From assembly GCF_023278565.1 (NCBI RefSeq), contig NC_064680.1:744001-808000 (forward strand): DNA of 64,000 nt, in the 5' to 3' direction. The notes beneath the pieces are model-generated. The model worked only from the letters and a program-made list of their open reading frames with translations, ran no database searches and was not told the DNA's origin. Below, in pieces: positions 35,512-48,238 of the stretch. Origin of the DNA: Colletotrichum lupini (taxonomy: Eukaryota > Ascomycota > Sordariomycetes > Glomerellales > Glomerellaceae). The first letter of the stretch is position 1, and the number at the start of each line of letters is the position of its first letter. The position numbers and the translations under genes are program-made.

Positions 35512-35635
35512 TGTGAATGTTTGGGAGGAGGGCTGAAGTTGGTATTGGTTCGGACTGTGCTTGATGAGGAGTGATCGAGTCAAGACCGAGAGATTGTTTG
35601 TGTGGTGGTGATGGTGATAATGATTGTGTTGGTTG

Positions 35636-35700
35636 TATTGTATTGTATTGTATTGTATTGTATTGTATTGTATTGTATTGTATTGTATTGTATTGTATTG
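35636..35700 (+). repeat. Pentanucleotide microsatellite (TATTG)13
   Basis: Thirteen perfect TATTG units (CAATA on the gene strand) lie 125-190 bp upstream of the start of the MARVEL-like gene, in its 5' UTR or promoter. Confidence 0.95.
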
Positions 35701-36336
35701 GAAGGAAGACGGCAACAAACATCCGGATTACAGTCAATCTATATACAAACATCTCGCACTCTGCTGCATCTCGCATTTACACGTATTGACCGTATCCTGA
35801 AAGAAATTTCGATACTCATTCCCATAGTGTCGGGCCTACCTCAACACAGCCGCACGCTGCGCATTGTGTGAGAATGCCTTCGGTCTCGGTTCATGGGTGC
35901 GGACACTTTTTTTTCCTCTTTGCTGTGCAGTCAGACACCGCAGATTACACGTATTTACTTACTACTATACCTTACTATTGTCGCTGGGGAACTTGGGTTG
36001 GGGGAAAAGATAAAAGTAGCACAGCCCCGGCCCCCTAGGGCGAACGGCACTTCGGTCTCGGTTTCCCACTTCTTCTCTGACAAAGCCACGAAGAAAACTG
36101 GCACTAGAGAATCGGAGCACCAACAACCTTATGGCCTAAGCATACGCGTATCCACCCAATAAAGTTATCCATGTCTCTGCTGCTTCGAGACCTTGGGCCT
36201 TCGCCTCTTTCTTCTCCCCTGCAAGCTTCTGTCGTCTCCATAGAAGCCTCAAACCAGTGGGCTGGGCGGTTCGGGCCAAGGAGGCTTGACACTTGTCATC
36301 GCAACTCCCCGAAACCCCATAAACAGGGCTCTCAGC

Positions 36337-36357
36337 GCCGCCGCCGCCGCCGCCGCC
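36337..36357 (+). repeat. (GCC)7 microsatellite
   Basis: Seven GCC units in intergenic DNA. No convincing coding frame contains it. Confidence 0.85.
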
Positions 36358-37676
36358 TCCCCCTTTCCAAGCTTTGGAGTCCGGACGAGGTTCTGGTTCC
36401 CAGGTGTGGGAATTGCTGACGGGGATCACGGGCCTTCAGGCTTCGAGACGCGCTTCGGGAATCTGCCCTCTGGCGCCATTGAGAAATGCGCCTTGCCATG
36501 ATGTGGAGACGGGAAAGCGAGGTGCATGGGCGCTAGCGAAATGCTTATTGCGTTCTGAGGCCGGGAGGACCTTCGGTTTCTCTAGTCTCGGCCACGTTTT
36601 TCTCGGGTTTGAGATTTCTTTCATCTTGATAATCAGGCTCTCTTGCTGTTTATACCTGACACAGTTTCGCAGCGTCGTAATGAGTCGTGTCGGATCTGCA
36701 AGGCGTTATGGTTATCTAATCTTTGGCGGTTATTCTCCATCATCCCTTCACAACTGACACTTAGCTAATCGAAATGCAACAATTTGCAACGCGAGACATT
36801 TGTCGGCATTATCTCTCTGTTAGCCAATCTTTCTGCTAAAAGTACGTCTCATGAACACGTTAGTGCGGGACACGACCGCCCAAACAACCATGCCCGCGTA
36901 CTTTGCAGCTGGCCTCCAAACCTATGACGATATCGGACTTACTGTCAGTTCTTCTCAACTTTCGTCCATCGAGAACATTACAATCAGAGGGTCCTGCGAC
37001 CATTTTCTACAAGTCTTGTTTACAAACAGTTGAGAATTGACCGTGGCAGTTGCTAGCGCGCCCGACTTCGATCCGGACGGAGCCTCGACGAACGACGTAC
37101 GAACTCCGAAGATCCGAAACGTAACCATCGCGACGTGGAGTCATGGAAACTCAAACATTATCGATTCACTATCTAGCGCTCTTCGCCGACCGCTGCTTCT
37201 TTACAGTATTGAGATGGCCCTGCTGGAATTGCAGAGTGATTTGCATCGCAAAATGTCCCAGGGAAAGGGTTGCCGAGAATTCTTGATGGCATAGTGACAG
37301 GCTCTCCCAATCTTGAACATTGCTCCAGCACATTCGGTGCTTAGGTAATGCGATCGGATTGATGCTTGCCAGCGCCGCAAGATGCATCGGCCCACGAGAG
37401 TCAGAGAAGCAAGAGATAAGCAATAGTCGAGGGGGCTAGCGTTTGCTAACTTCAAACTTGAACTCGAAAGCCGCCGGATTTGCCTTACGCACTACTACTC
37501 GTTCGATCTGAACTTTGAGTTCAAGATGTGCATTGATAGGATGAACTGATTGCAACTACTAGACCAGAGAGACTCCTCTAACAACGATTTATCGAGACAA
37601 TTCAGGAGACGCTTGTTATCACGAATAACTTGGATCGACTTCAATTCTACTTATCTAGACCTCAAATAACGCACAC

Positions 37677-37885
37677 TATTAATAGGTCTGCGACACAGGG
37701 AAGAAGCTCACAGAGGCTAACTACTATTAGGGTTTAAAAGAGGAATTACTAAAATCTACCCTTCCCTCGAGGTATACTACTAGCGCTCTATATATACCTA
37801 AACTACTCTTTTATTACTTAGTCCCCCTCTTTATACCCCCTAAGCTATCCCTTAACTAACGAGGCCTAACTAGCAAGGCTTAATA
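37677..37885 (-). repeat. Gypsy LTR 1 (3' LTR), 209 bp
   Basis: Direct repeat of 45563-45771. It starts TATTAATAGGTC and ends GGCTTAATA, with both ends RIP-altered. Confidence 0.88.
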
Positions 37886-40800
37886 GGGTGCTCCCTCCCC
37901 TAGGCTTCGTCCCGAAGCCCGCTTATAGTTCGTATATATTATATTAATCCCTTATTTAAGAGGTCCTTAAATATATAATACGAGGGTAGGTATAAGCGGC
38001 GCTTATCGGCCCGAATATAGACCCCTTATTTTAAATAATAACCCTATAATTCTATACCTAAGTCGCTCTTACCTATAAGCCGTCCTTACGACCGCTAGTA
38101 CCTAGGTAGTCGTCGCCCTATTTTTATTTATTAATATTAACCCCCTTCTAAGCTACTATAATTCCGAATTCCTTTTTTCTTTTTTTTATTTATAGTTATT
38201 TTTTTTATATATAGTCTCTTATTTTTATTAACGTTTATACTACTCTCTTATTATATAAATATTATAGCTAACGAATATCTCTTAGATCCCTATTCTTATA
38301 TACTCCCCGTGCCTAAATAAGTCTCTTTCGGAGTCGTTCCGTAGTTATTACTAACTCGTTTTAATATAACTATAGCCCCTAATCGTAGCGTTATTATTAT
38401 TAGTAGCGGAACGGTCGTTAGCGCTATAGGTACGCTTAGTAATAGCCGCGGTAGTAATCTATTTAAAAAGCTTAATATCCTTTTTACTTACCCTAACTTC
38501 GTATATATATTACTATTTATATACTATTTATATTAACTATTATAAACTCTTATTAAAAAGAAAAAGAAAGCGAACGCTAAGAAGATCGGGGTCGGCTAGG
38601 TGCGCCCGCTTTCCTACCCCGCTTATATTATATATAAAGCGCTCGATCTAAAAGCTAAGTATTATAATTAACTAGGTCGGTAATTTATAGCCCCTAGTTC
38701 GCTCTTTTATCTTATACTTCTCTAGGATTTAGCGTACGTTATATTAAGTACGCCGCGCAGAACTATTCTTATAAAAATACGGTAAGTACTTAGTATTATT
38801 ACTACTCTATTATTTTTTCTAAGTATTATACTAATAGCGTCTTAAGTCCCTAAGTCCGCAAAATCTATAATACGAACTTTTTAAAGTACTATACTCGCCT
38901 TTAATAGCGACGTTTATAATTTAGAGGTTTATTACTCTATTATCGCTCTATTATTACTACTACTCGGGTCGCTAATATTATTCTATAGCTCTAATAGACT
39001 TATTAAATCGCTATTAGTAATACGCAGAGGGCGTTTAAGCGCGCTAGTAAAGAGGCCCGCTCGACCCCCGTTATTAATAATAACAATAATAAAATAGTTA
39101 TAAGCTCTTTTTATATTACGTCTTCGTCCCGCGACGATATTATAATCGTATTACTTCGTACTATTTATAATAAAGTGCGCCGCTCTAATAATATTCTAAC
39201 TAGTATATAGTCGCCCTGCTTATGCTCCGTATTCGTAGCTAATTAGTTATAAATTTATTAATAGTAAGGAGATTATTTCTTTTATAACGACCCCTAGGAT
39301 AATAGCTAAGGCGGCCCTTTTATATATAAGGGCGGTCCCTTTACGGATAAGGGCGGTCCTTTTGCGCGTCGTAAAGATTAGGAAAACGGTTAGTAATTAG
39401 CGCGTTTACGCTACTTAGTTATAGCTATATAGCCCCCTTTTTTCGTTATTAATAACTAGTTTGCTACGTTATTAAGCTCCTTAAGAGCTAGGGCGCACTA
39501 CTTAATTAAAACTCGTTCTTTATATATACTAATTAACGCTACGTTTTCGATATGCCTAGCTAGTTCTTATATATCTTCGTCGCTACTATATCCCTTCTAC
39601 CGGATTAGGTATTATCGCCTCCTCTTTAGCCCTCTATATTATATAATATTTTTTATTTTATAAAGTAGCTCCCTATTTATATTCTTAATAAGTAAGGGCT
39701 TCTAAGGGGCTTCCTCGCGGTATTAATATAGCTCGAGTAAAAATATATAGAATATATCGTATATTTTATACTACGTTAGTACGTCTAGTTAATAAGCGAC
39801 CCCCGCCGTTCTAATTATTAATTTAATTTTAAATAGGCCTAGATACTTATTAGCTAACTTTTAGCTAGGACGCTACCTCTTAATATTCTTTTTTAATAGT
39901 AGTACCTAGTTACTTATTTTATATAATATATCTATCTTAGCTTTATTAGCTTATTGCTTATACGTCTCGCGTACTTTTTATATAAGGTATTATAGAGCTT
40001 TTTAATTAGCTTATAATCGGGCCGTACGCTCCTTAGCTAAGATATTTTATATACTATCTCGAGTCCTTATTAAGATTAATATAGGGTACGTAAATAAGAA
40101 CCCGAGTAGGGCCTTAGTAAGCGCTTTACGGAATACTAAGTACTAGGCGTTATTATATATAAACTCGGCTAGGTAAAGACGCTATACTTAATCCGATTAG
40201 TCCTAAGTATAGAAGTAATAAAAGTATTACTCTAAGTATTAGTTTTACTATTCTATTTAACCGTCTATCTATAAGTAGAACGCGGTATTAAGACGCCTCT
40301 TTATTACTAAAAAGTAATAGAAATAAGTCTAAAACTTACTTATAAATAACGACCCCTTATTAGAGACGATCTTTTTAGGTATTCTAAACTTAGTAAAGAT
40401 CTTTATAAATAAGAGGTTTATAAATCTTTAAGTTATAAGGGTCGTCCTCGTAGTAATATAGACGCTATACTTCGTAAATCGGTCTATTACGACGAGTATT
40501 ATATTATAGGGGCGCCTCCCGATTAGCGTAGTTAATATAAGTAAGCCCGTAATAAAGTCTAGCGATATTTCTTACTATAGCCTAACCGGGGTAAGTAGGG
40601 AGCATAGTAAGCTATATAGCTTATAATAACGAGGCTTCGTCCGCTAGTATATTATATAAGTATTAATATAACTTTTTATATCCTTACTTACTCTATTTTA
40701 GTAATAGTAGCGTTTTAGTAGCGCTATTATCCGCTTTACGTTATAATATCCCGCCGTAAGCGTATTGTAATATACTTCGATAACCTCCCTCCTTAGCCCC

Positions 40801-43800
40801 TTATATAGTAGTATATAGGCACGGCCGCCGTAATATAATAACCCTCTAGAGTCGTATACCTAGCTCTATTATTACTTTTTCTTAACTAAGCAAGGCCGTC
40901 GGTTCTTTTTAATTTATTACTTATCTTTTATAAAAGCGTCCTCTTATTAAGTAGCCCGTAATCGACTTATTATTAATAACCCTTCCTTATTAAATACTAT
41001 TTTAAGTACTCTTATTACGTTAAAGTCTTATAAAATAAGTAGCTTACGATTTATAGTTCTAATAATAAGCTTAAGTAACTCTTTAAGTACTATACTATAA
41101 CTCTAATACCCTAGGCTCGTAGCCCCGTTATACCTCTTAAAGTATTCTTTAGAGTTCCCTCGAGCCAGAGCTCCTAATCTCTTTTACTTATTTCTTTATA
41201 TTATTACTAGTTCCGCTTTTAGAATATTTATTATCCTTTTTACTTAAGAGCCGCTCCTACGGCTCGTCCTTATATACTTTATTACTACGACTCTAAGGGG
41301 CTTTTATATATTTCTAACGTTATAAAAGCCTTCCCTTATTTTTAATAATAGCTCCTCCGCTCAACTATCGTTATTACTTTTACCGTAATTAGGTCTTTAT
41401 AATAGTCTATCCGCTAGGTTCTTTATACTTAGCTTAAACCTAATTTTAATATTAAACGCTACGAGTTCGTCTAGCTAGCGTAGCTATCTCCCGTTTAGTC
41501 TCTTTTTTATATTTAAGAACTATAGGTTAAAATAATTTATAAATACTATAACCTAATCTTAGCTATAAACGAGGTAGTATCGCTAGTTCCTTAGTACGTT
41601 TATAATAATTAGTAGCTCCGCGTTTTTTATACCGTAGCGGCTCTCCGTATTTATTAATTTCCTTGACTTATAAGTAATTAAGTACTAATTACCCTTAAAT
41701 AATTACGTAATTACTAAGCTAATAGCTCGAGCCGAAGCGTCTATTTATAACCGTATAGGTAAGGTAGGGTCGAAATGTTATAGTATTAGTGCGTTAGTAA
41801 ATATTACTAGTAGCTTTTTAAACGACTCTATAGCTAGTATTAGTAGCTTTAATTATCTTAGTTTTGCTTTCCTTAGTAAGTCTATTAGAGGTGCCGTTAT
41901 TTTAGTATAGTTATTAATAAATCTATAGTAGAACCCCGTAAATCTAAAGAACGTCTATATATTTTTAACGCTCTTTAGAAATAGCTAATTCGCTATAGCT
42001 TCGGTACGTACGGGTTCTATTTTTATACTTTTGTTAGATATAATATACCCTAAGAATCCTATATACGATATATAAAACTCGTATTTACTACCGTTTAGAT
42101 ATAGGTTCTATTACCGTAGTTTTTATAGTACGCTACGTACGTACTCTTTATATACTACGTAGTCGTTACTATATATTAAGATATTATCTAGGTATATAAT
42201 ATAGACGGTATTAATTAGGCCGCTTAGAACGTTATTAATATGTGCTTAGAAAGTCGCGGGCGCGTTAGTTAGCTTAAAAAGTACGACTAGGTACTCGAAC
42301 TACCCGTATTTAGTATAAAAAGCCGTCTTCTACTTATCGCCCTCGGCTATATATATATAGTAGTACGCGTTCTTAAGGTCTAGCTTTATAAAAATAGAGG
42401 TATTAAATAGTCTATTTAGTATCTCTCTAATTAGTAATAGCGGCGTTCTATTTTTCTATATAATCTTATTAATCGCTCTATAATTAACGTAAAGTTATAG
42501 CTCTCCTCCTTTTTTAAGTATAAAGAGGATAGGTGCTCTTACTAAGCTTATAGAGGGGCGTATTTAGCCCTTAGCCTTTATTTTTATTAAATAGTCGTAT
42601 AGGATCTCGAGCTTATAGTTCGATAATAAGTAAATAGGTCCTTAAGGGATAGGCGCCGCGTTATTTAGCTCGATATAATAGTCGTACGGTGCTCTATTTA
42701 GTAATAAGATAGCCTTCTTTTTTAAGAATAAGTCGTTAAAGTCTTAGTAACGTAGTTTTTAGTCCTTAGCTATACTTATTAGTATTACGTTATTATCTAT
42801 AGCTAGGTTAATTACGATATGCGCGAGTATTATTAAAACTAAGTCGTTTAGTAGCCCCTTTTTTAGGGCGTCTAAGCGGATATATTATTTATAAATTAGA
42901 TACTATTACTTCTTTTATTTCTAACTAATTAGCGGGTCGATATCCTCTAGCTAAGGGAAACTAAGGATAAGCGTAGGTGCCGTAATATTAGCTATTACGA
43001 AGTAATATAGCTATGTCTTTATTACGTAGTCGCTATTAGTAATTCGAAGCCGTAGGTAGTAGCTTTTTAGTATCTCTATTTATTTACCCTCGACGTTTAC
43101 TAGTTATAGCGATAGGTAAATTCGTAGATTAGCGTTAAAGCTATTAAGTAGCCCGATACTAACTACGTTCCCTTTTACTTCTAAATTAATAAAGGTACTT
43201 AGCTTCTCTTATGCGTAGTTTAAGTATATATAGGTCGGGACGTCTAAGTACTGCCCTTATTAATCGCTAGCTACTTTTCTTATTAGGATAGTATTTGAGC
43301 TTGTTATTAGTCCGCGCTACTTAGCTAGGGTAAGGTCTAATTAATAGCTAGCGGCCTTATGCCCCTTTTAGTTATATCTACGGTATATAACGCTCGGGTA
43401 GCTATTAGTAAGGTACTTAGTTTTACCGTAGTTATAGTACTATTAATACTACTCTCGTAGTTATAGGTAATCCCTTATAATATAGCTAGTCTCTTTATAA
43501 TTATAGTACGTAATATCCTTACTAAGTAAGTTACGGCGTGTTCCTTACGTATTTAACTTATTAGCGCCCCGGTATTTTCCTATTAGCTCGTTCGAGTTTA
43601 AGTTAGAATATTACCTAAGGGACGTTCGTAAGCTCCCTACCGATAGCGAGGATTATTCGATACGTCTTATTAATAATACTAGCTATAGGTAAGTTTACGA
43701 AAGTTCTATTTACGATATTATTACGAGGCGTAGTTCGGGCCGTAGCTTATTTATTAGTATAGAGATCCTCTATTTCTCTATCGGGATATATTCTAATTCT

Positions 43801-44292
43801 ATCTCGAGCTTATTAATATAGCTAACGAACTCGTTAACTTTCTTTTTTTAGCCTTACGAGGCGTTATTTAGTTATATACTCGCTACTATTCCTTAGTTAG
43901 CGGGATTAGATAGGTTATTTTATAAAAAGGTCTTTAGTTCTTCTTATATAACCTAGTTTATTATAAAACCGGGGGTCCTTTAGCGGTTAAAAATATAATA
44001 TATTTAGGAGGTTTTTATACTACTACTTAGGTAGCTAACTATATACGTTATTTTATTACGGTCTATTCTTATTTATTAAGCCTATAAGTCGAAGCAATAA
44101 TAATAGTTAAAGAGGAAGCTCTATAGATCCCATGCCGATTTATTAGCATATAATAAGTTAAAGAGGGATAGCGGTCTAAATATAAACGTTCCGCTTACGG
44201 CGCTTATTTAAGTCGGGAGGGAGCTAGTAAATAGGGGCTTAGGTAGTACAAACTCATCGCTTTATCGTCGCTCGAGTAGCACTTTAAGTACG

Positions 44293-45562
44293 GCTTTGCT
44301 TATCGAACTATCCTTAGTCCGGGGGTTTACGTTTCTATTTATATTAAAGCTAACGTCCGAGGCTACTATAGCTAAGACCGTAGCCCTTAGCGCAGGGGCC
44401 GGGCTATTTAAAGAGCTCTATAAGCGTTCTAAATTTACTCGTCTTTTATATAAGCGCTTTTCGTATATTATAATAAGGATTTCTTTTTCTAATTATCGTT
44501 CTTATTCTTATAGTTCTATTAGCCTATTACTTATTATTCGGTTTAGGTATTAGTAAATAAGGGTAAGAGGTTCGCTATTTTATTTAAAATTCGTTAATAC
44601 TCTTAGTAATACGGTCCTTTTACGTCGCCGCTATATTAATAGTTCTATTACGCTTCGTTCTTATATCGTTTACTAAGAAGGAGGCGACTCTAAGGGGTCT
44701 AATAAAAAAGAGTCGTTTTTTTCTTATTATTATAGCGCTAACTACGCTCTCTTATTACGTCTCGTTCTTATTAGTATTTTAAGCTTCTAGCCTAGTCCCT
44801 TTCGTAAATAGAAATTTTAGATTATTAATAAGTATATAATATAGGGAAGAAGCTTATAGAGGCTAACTATTATTAAGGTTTAAAAGAGGAATTACTAAAA
44901 TCTGCCCTTCCCTCGAGGTATACTACTAGCGCTCTATATATGCCTAAGCTGCTCCTTTATTACTTAGTCCCCCTCTTTATACCCCCCTAAGCTATCCCTT
45001 AACTAACGAGGCCTAACCGGCGAGGCCTAATAGCTTTATTTATTAAACTATCCTTAGTCCGGGGGTTTACGTTTCTATTTACGTCGAAGCTAACGTCCGA
45101 GGCTACTATAGCTAAAACCGTAGCCCTTAGCACAAGGGCCGGGCTATTTAAAGAGCTTCGTAAGCGTTCTAAATCTACTCGTCTTTTATATAAGCAGTCT
45201 TCGTACGTTATAATAAGGATTTCTTTCTTTAATTATCGTTCTTATTCCTATAGTTTTACTAGCCTATTACTTATCGTTTAGTTTAAGTATTAGTAAGTAA
45301 GGGTAGGAGGTTCGCTATTTTATTTAAAATTCGTTAATATTTTTAATAATGCGGTCTTTTTACGTCGCCGCTACGTTAATAGTCCTGCCGCGCTTTGTTT
45401 TTATATCGTTTACTAAGGAGGAGGTAACTCTAGGGGGTCCGATAGAAAAGGGTCGTCTTTTTCTTATTATTATAGCGCTAACTACGCTCTCTTACTACGT
45501 CTCGTTCTTATTAGTATTTTAAGCTTCCGGCCTAGTCCTCTTTATAAATAGAGATTTTAGAC
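44293..45562 (-). repeat. Tandem duplication of gypsy leader segment (2 x 530 bp around LTR 2)
   Basis: 44293-44822 and 45033-45562 are the same length and align throughout (for example CTATCCTTAGTCCGGGGG in both), differing mostly by C/T and G/A. Together with the LTRs they make a 740-bp unit present twice. Confidence 0.88.
44823..45032 (-). repeat. Gypsy LTR 2 (internal), 210 bp
   Basis: Third LTR copy, with one extra C in a CCCC run. It lies between two copies of the 530-bp leader segment and ends GGCCTAATA. Confidence 0.88.
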
Positions 45563-45771
45563 TATTAATAGGTCTGCGATATAGGGAAGAAGCTTATAAA
45601 AGCTAATTACTATTAAGGTCTAAAAGAGGAATTATTAAAATCTACCCTTCCCTCGAGGTATACTACTAGCGCTCTATATATACCTAAGCTGCTCCTTTAT
45701 TACTTAGTCCCCCTCTTTATACCCCCTAAGCTATCCCTTAACCGACGAGGCCTAACTAGCGAGGCCTAACA
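45563..45771 (-). repeat. Gypsy LTR 3 (5' LTR), 209 bp
   Basis: Outer LTR at the element's 5' side on the minus strand. It keeps the CCTAACA end and is followed by CATAC. Confidence 0.88.
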
Positions 45772-45955
45772 CATACATAGATAACCGATCTCCTATGCTA
45801 AAGAAGCCTTTGCGGTAGTTTACCGCCTGTTACAAATATCTGGCCTGATTCAGCAAAGAAATCTCGTTACCTTCGAAAGATCCTTCGACCGTCCACTCCT
45901 TCTATAGTTAAGTGTGTACCCTATCCTGCTACATAATCTCATGGAGGTAGAATTG

Positions 45956-47021
45956 TCATGGCTTGCCTCCGACTTGTATGTGTTGAAGGTGCCTGAGTAA
46001 TAAGTTTAAGTGTCCTGCCCCTTCCTCTATCTTGGTCAAGACATCCTTTACCGCTGGACTCCACGTTTTGTTGCGGTCTTTTCTGCAGATGACATTGACC
46101 TTGATGACGTTGGAAAGCTTTTCCGTGTCTGCGTCGAATAGAAGGCGCTTCTCGAAGAAGCCTTGAAAATCTTTGAACAGAGTCTCTGCGATGCGGCGCG
46201 CAATATGGGTTGGCCAGGGCACTGGATATGGATCGCGCCGCCGAAGTGTCAGAACGGGAAGCCTCCAGAAGCTGTAGCCGCACGGCAAGCACAGAGCTTC
46301 GAGAAGCATCGACTCTGATAGAAGGTCGCCGATTCTGGCTGTCAATTCTCGGTATGGGTCGCGGAAGGGAGCCATCAGGAACGAGGGGCTTGGGTCGTAT
46401 ATATGCAACGGATCCAACCATGATGTTATAGAGGCTTGTCCGTAGCAGCAATCCCCCTCAATCATAAGGCTCCGCAAGACGGTTCGGTTTGCGGGTCCAA
46501 TCGTTTCGAGCCATAGTATCAGTGTCGGAACATCCTCAAATCCAAAGGCGTTGCTGTTGTACAACATGAACGACGTCTCGTGACGAATCTTTTTGCAAGT
46601 CTGAAAGAGCTCGGCAACGGGATGCGTGTCTCGGCTCGCTAGTCTACAATTTCGATGGTGAAGGATGGCGAGCTTTCTTCCACTGGTACATCCTTCCTTG
46701 TGAAGGATTCTGGTGATTGAGATAGCATCGCAGCAGATAAGAGCAAATTCATAGACCTTGTTGCGAAGCTCAGAGGGCAAGTCCCTGCAGGGCAAAGTCA
46801 GTCGTTGACGTCTGATGACCAAGCTTTTTAGGACGCATACAAAAACCGAAATGGTTTGAAGTAACGTGCTGTATTCTGGGATTGCTAGACGACTATTAAC
46901 TTGGGGACCACACACCTCGCCGTTGTGGCTTCTGAATTTTGTGCGAAGAGGGCCGTACCTTGCGAAGCTTCTTGACTCCCCGAAGTCTAGCCTTCGTTTT
47001 GCGCGAGGTTTTGCAGCTCAT
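45956..47021 (-). CDS. LPxELRN-family protein (2EXR/F-box-like), paralogue 1
   Basis: Inferred exons on the minus strand: 47021-46959 (63 nt), 46884-46841 (44 nt) and 46784-45956 (829 nt), giving 311 residues. The third exon is firm. The first two were chosen because GT-AG signals, phases (0, then 2) and the 44-nt middle exon agree with the two paralogues downstream. The core reads DLPSELRNKVYEFALICCD, then a CKKIRHETSFMLYNSNAFGF segment and LILWLETIG. A tail with LARRIAETLFKDFQGFF-like helices and HLNLLLRHLQ follows. This LPxELRN..Y opening is common in very large ascomycete families annotated as 2EXR or F-box-like; the role is unknown. It lies only 185 bp from the gypsy element yet has no lesion. 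Confidence 0.75.
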
Positions 47022-47970
47022 GGGTGAAGATATTGCCTAGAAACCAATGGGTCAGGGGATGTAAAGCGGACGTTCAAATGTTGTCGGGCTCCCGTTTCAT
47101 CTGACTTACCCAGCTCAGGTAGGCGTCGGTCTTTGCAGAATTTGTCTTCCAGTCATTAATTGATGCCTGCGTGGTGTTTCAAGAGGGAAAGCTTTTCTTC
47201 TACAAACGGCGAGAAAAAGATTTTCTATTTCGCGCGCGCACCATTGCGAGTGTGTGGCTGTTGTCACCCGCGCGGTCGTCCAACCGCATGGGACTACCTG
47301 CATCCTACCACTGGCAAAAAGCATCAAGAACTAAAGATTCGAGACAGATCTCGGCTCTTACCATAGGAAGCCTTCGAAACCCCTTGACTCTTTACCAGCC
47401 TCAGGTATAGAAATGCATGGAATATTACGAAATTCGAGGTCGCGTTCTGTTCAAGCAGGCAAACTCTCTGGCGGCGTTCCCCGCTACGACACAGTCCTTG
47501 ACATTCCACTTTCCGACTATAGAGTAGCGAGGGCAGGTAGTAGGTTGGCTCAGACGACTTGATGAGTCGGACCATCTTTAGCAACACATCCAGTGAAATC
47601 CATCAAGGTCATAAGGTAGGTAGATTCCGAAGAAGACGGAGAGTTTGAGACACTTGATAACTGCAGATTAAAGTTCTATTCAAAATACACATGAAACGCC
47701 CCAAGAAAACCGTCTTGTTAAACCACGGTACTGTTGGTTCTTCGTGACGGCCTGAACTATCTGTGGCTTCACCGAGTGTCACCTGACCAAAACTGGTCGC
47801 CCCGATGCTCATCGAGGTCAGCCAACCGAGGGCCTAGCTCTTTCGACGATGTGCCAGGGCTACCAGCATACCTGTCTCTGACCTCTTTCAATCAAACTCC
47901 GGCTCTATTTCAATCTTGATGAGTACATTGTGACCACCTCAAGTGATGGACCTTTCGTGGGGTCAATACA
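47022..47970. other. Intergenic between family members 1 and 2
   Basis: About 950 bases holding the promoter of paralogue 1. Short open frames on both strands carry no recognised motif. Confidence 0.4.
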
Positions 47971-48238
47971 TCAGCCGAGTCGTTGAAGCTTCTTTTGGCG
48001 ACGACGGAGATTCTTCTTCCGACTTCTCTCGAGCAGCAGCTCCAGATGCTCAGAGAATGAGGCGTCTGCTTCGTCCGCCATCTCTTTTGTCCAATTCGAT
48101 CGATGAAAATCAGCCTTTTGCCCGTAGAGCCAATAAGCATGCATGTCAAGCGCCAACAAGGAAGATAACCGCTGAGGATCCCCATTGCGGAAGGAAGGAC
48201 TACACAGGAGGGGGCGGAAGAATGAGAACACCCATTCA

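Larger units (their letters stand above)
35512..37671. other. Intergenic, simple repeats, no recognised gene
   Basis: 2.2 kb running from the MARVEL-like gene promoter to the gypsy element. It contains a (TATTG)13 array and a (GCC)7 run. Other short frames (for example plus, 36374-36757) carry no recognisable motif. Confidence 0.45.
37677..45771 (-). mobile_element. Ty3/gypsy LTR retrotransposon, RIP-degraded, with three LTRs
   Basis: An 8.1-kb AT-rich element with CA/TG depletion. LTRs lie at 37677-37885, 44823-45032 and 45563-45771. Outer ends are T(G/A)TTA...TAACA, and the flanking 5-mers CACAC (37672-37676) and CATAC (45772-45776) differ by one C-to-T. On the minus strand, reading through stops, a gag zinc knuckle lies near 43400-43450 with its cysteines turned into Tyr or Ser. 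Gypsy reverse transcriptase lies near 42550-42150: KLDLKNAYY, TKYGQFEYLVVLF, LTNAPATFQA, YLDNILIYS (YLDD altered). Integrase sequence is expected below 41500. The leader and 5' LTR (530 + 210 bp) occur twice in tandem. No open frame survives. Confidence 0.9.

Noticed and set aside
44296..44553. 85-codon frame inside the gypsy element
   Set aside because: It lies in the duplicated RIP-altered leader segment. Its counterpart in the second copy is not conserved as a frame.
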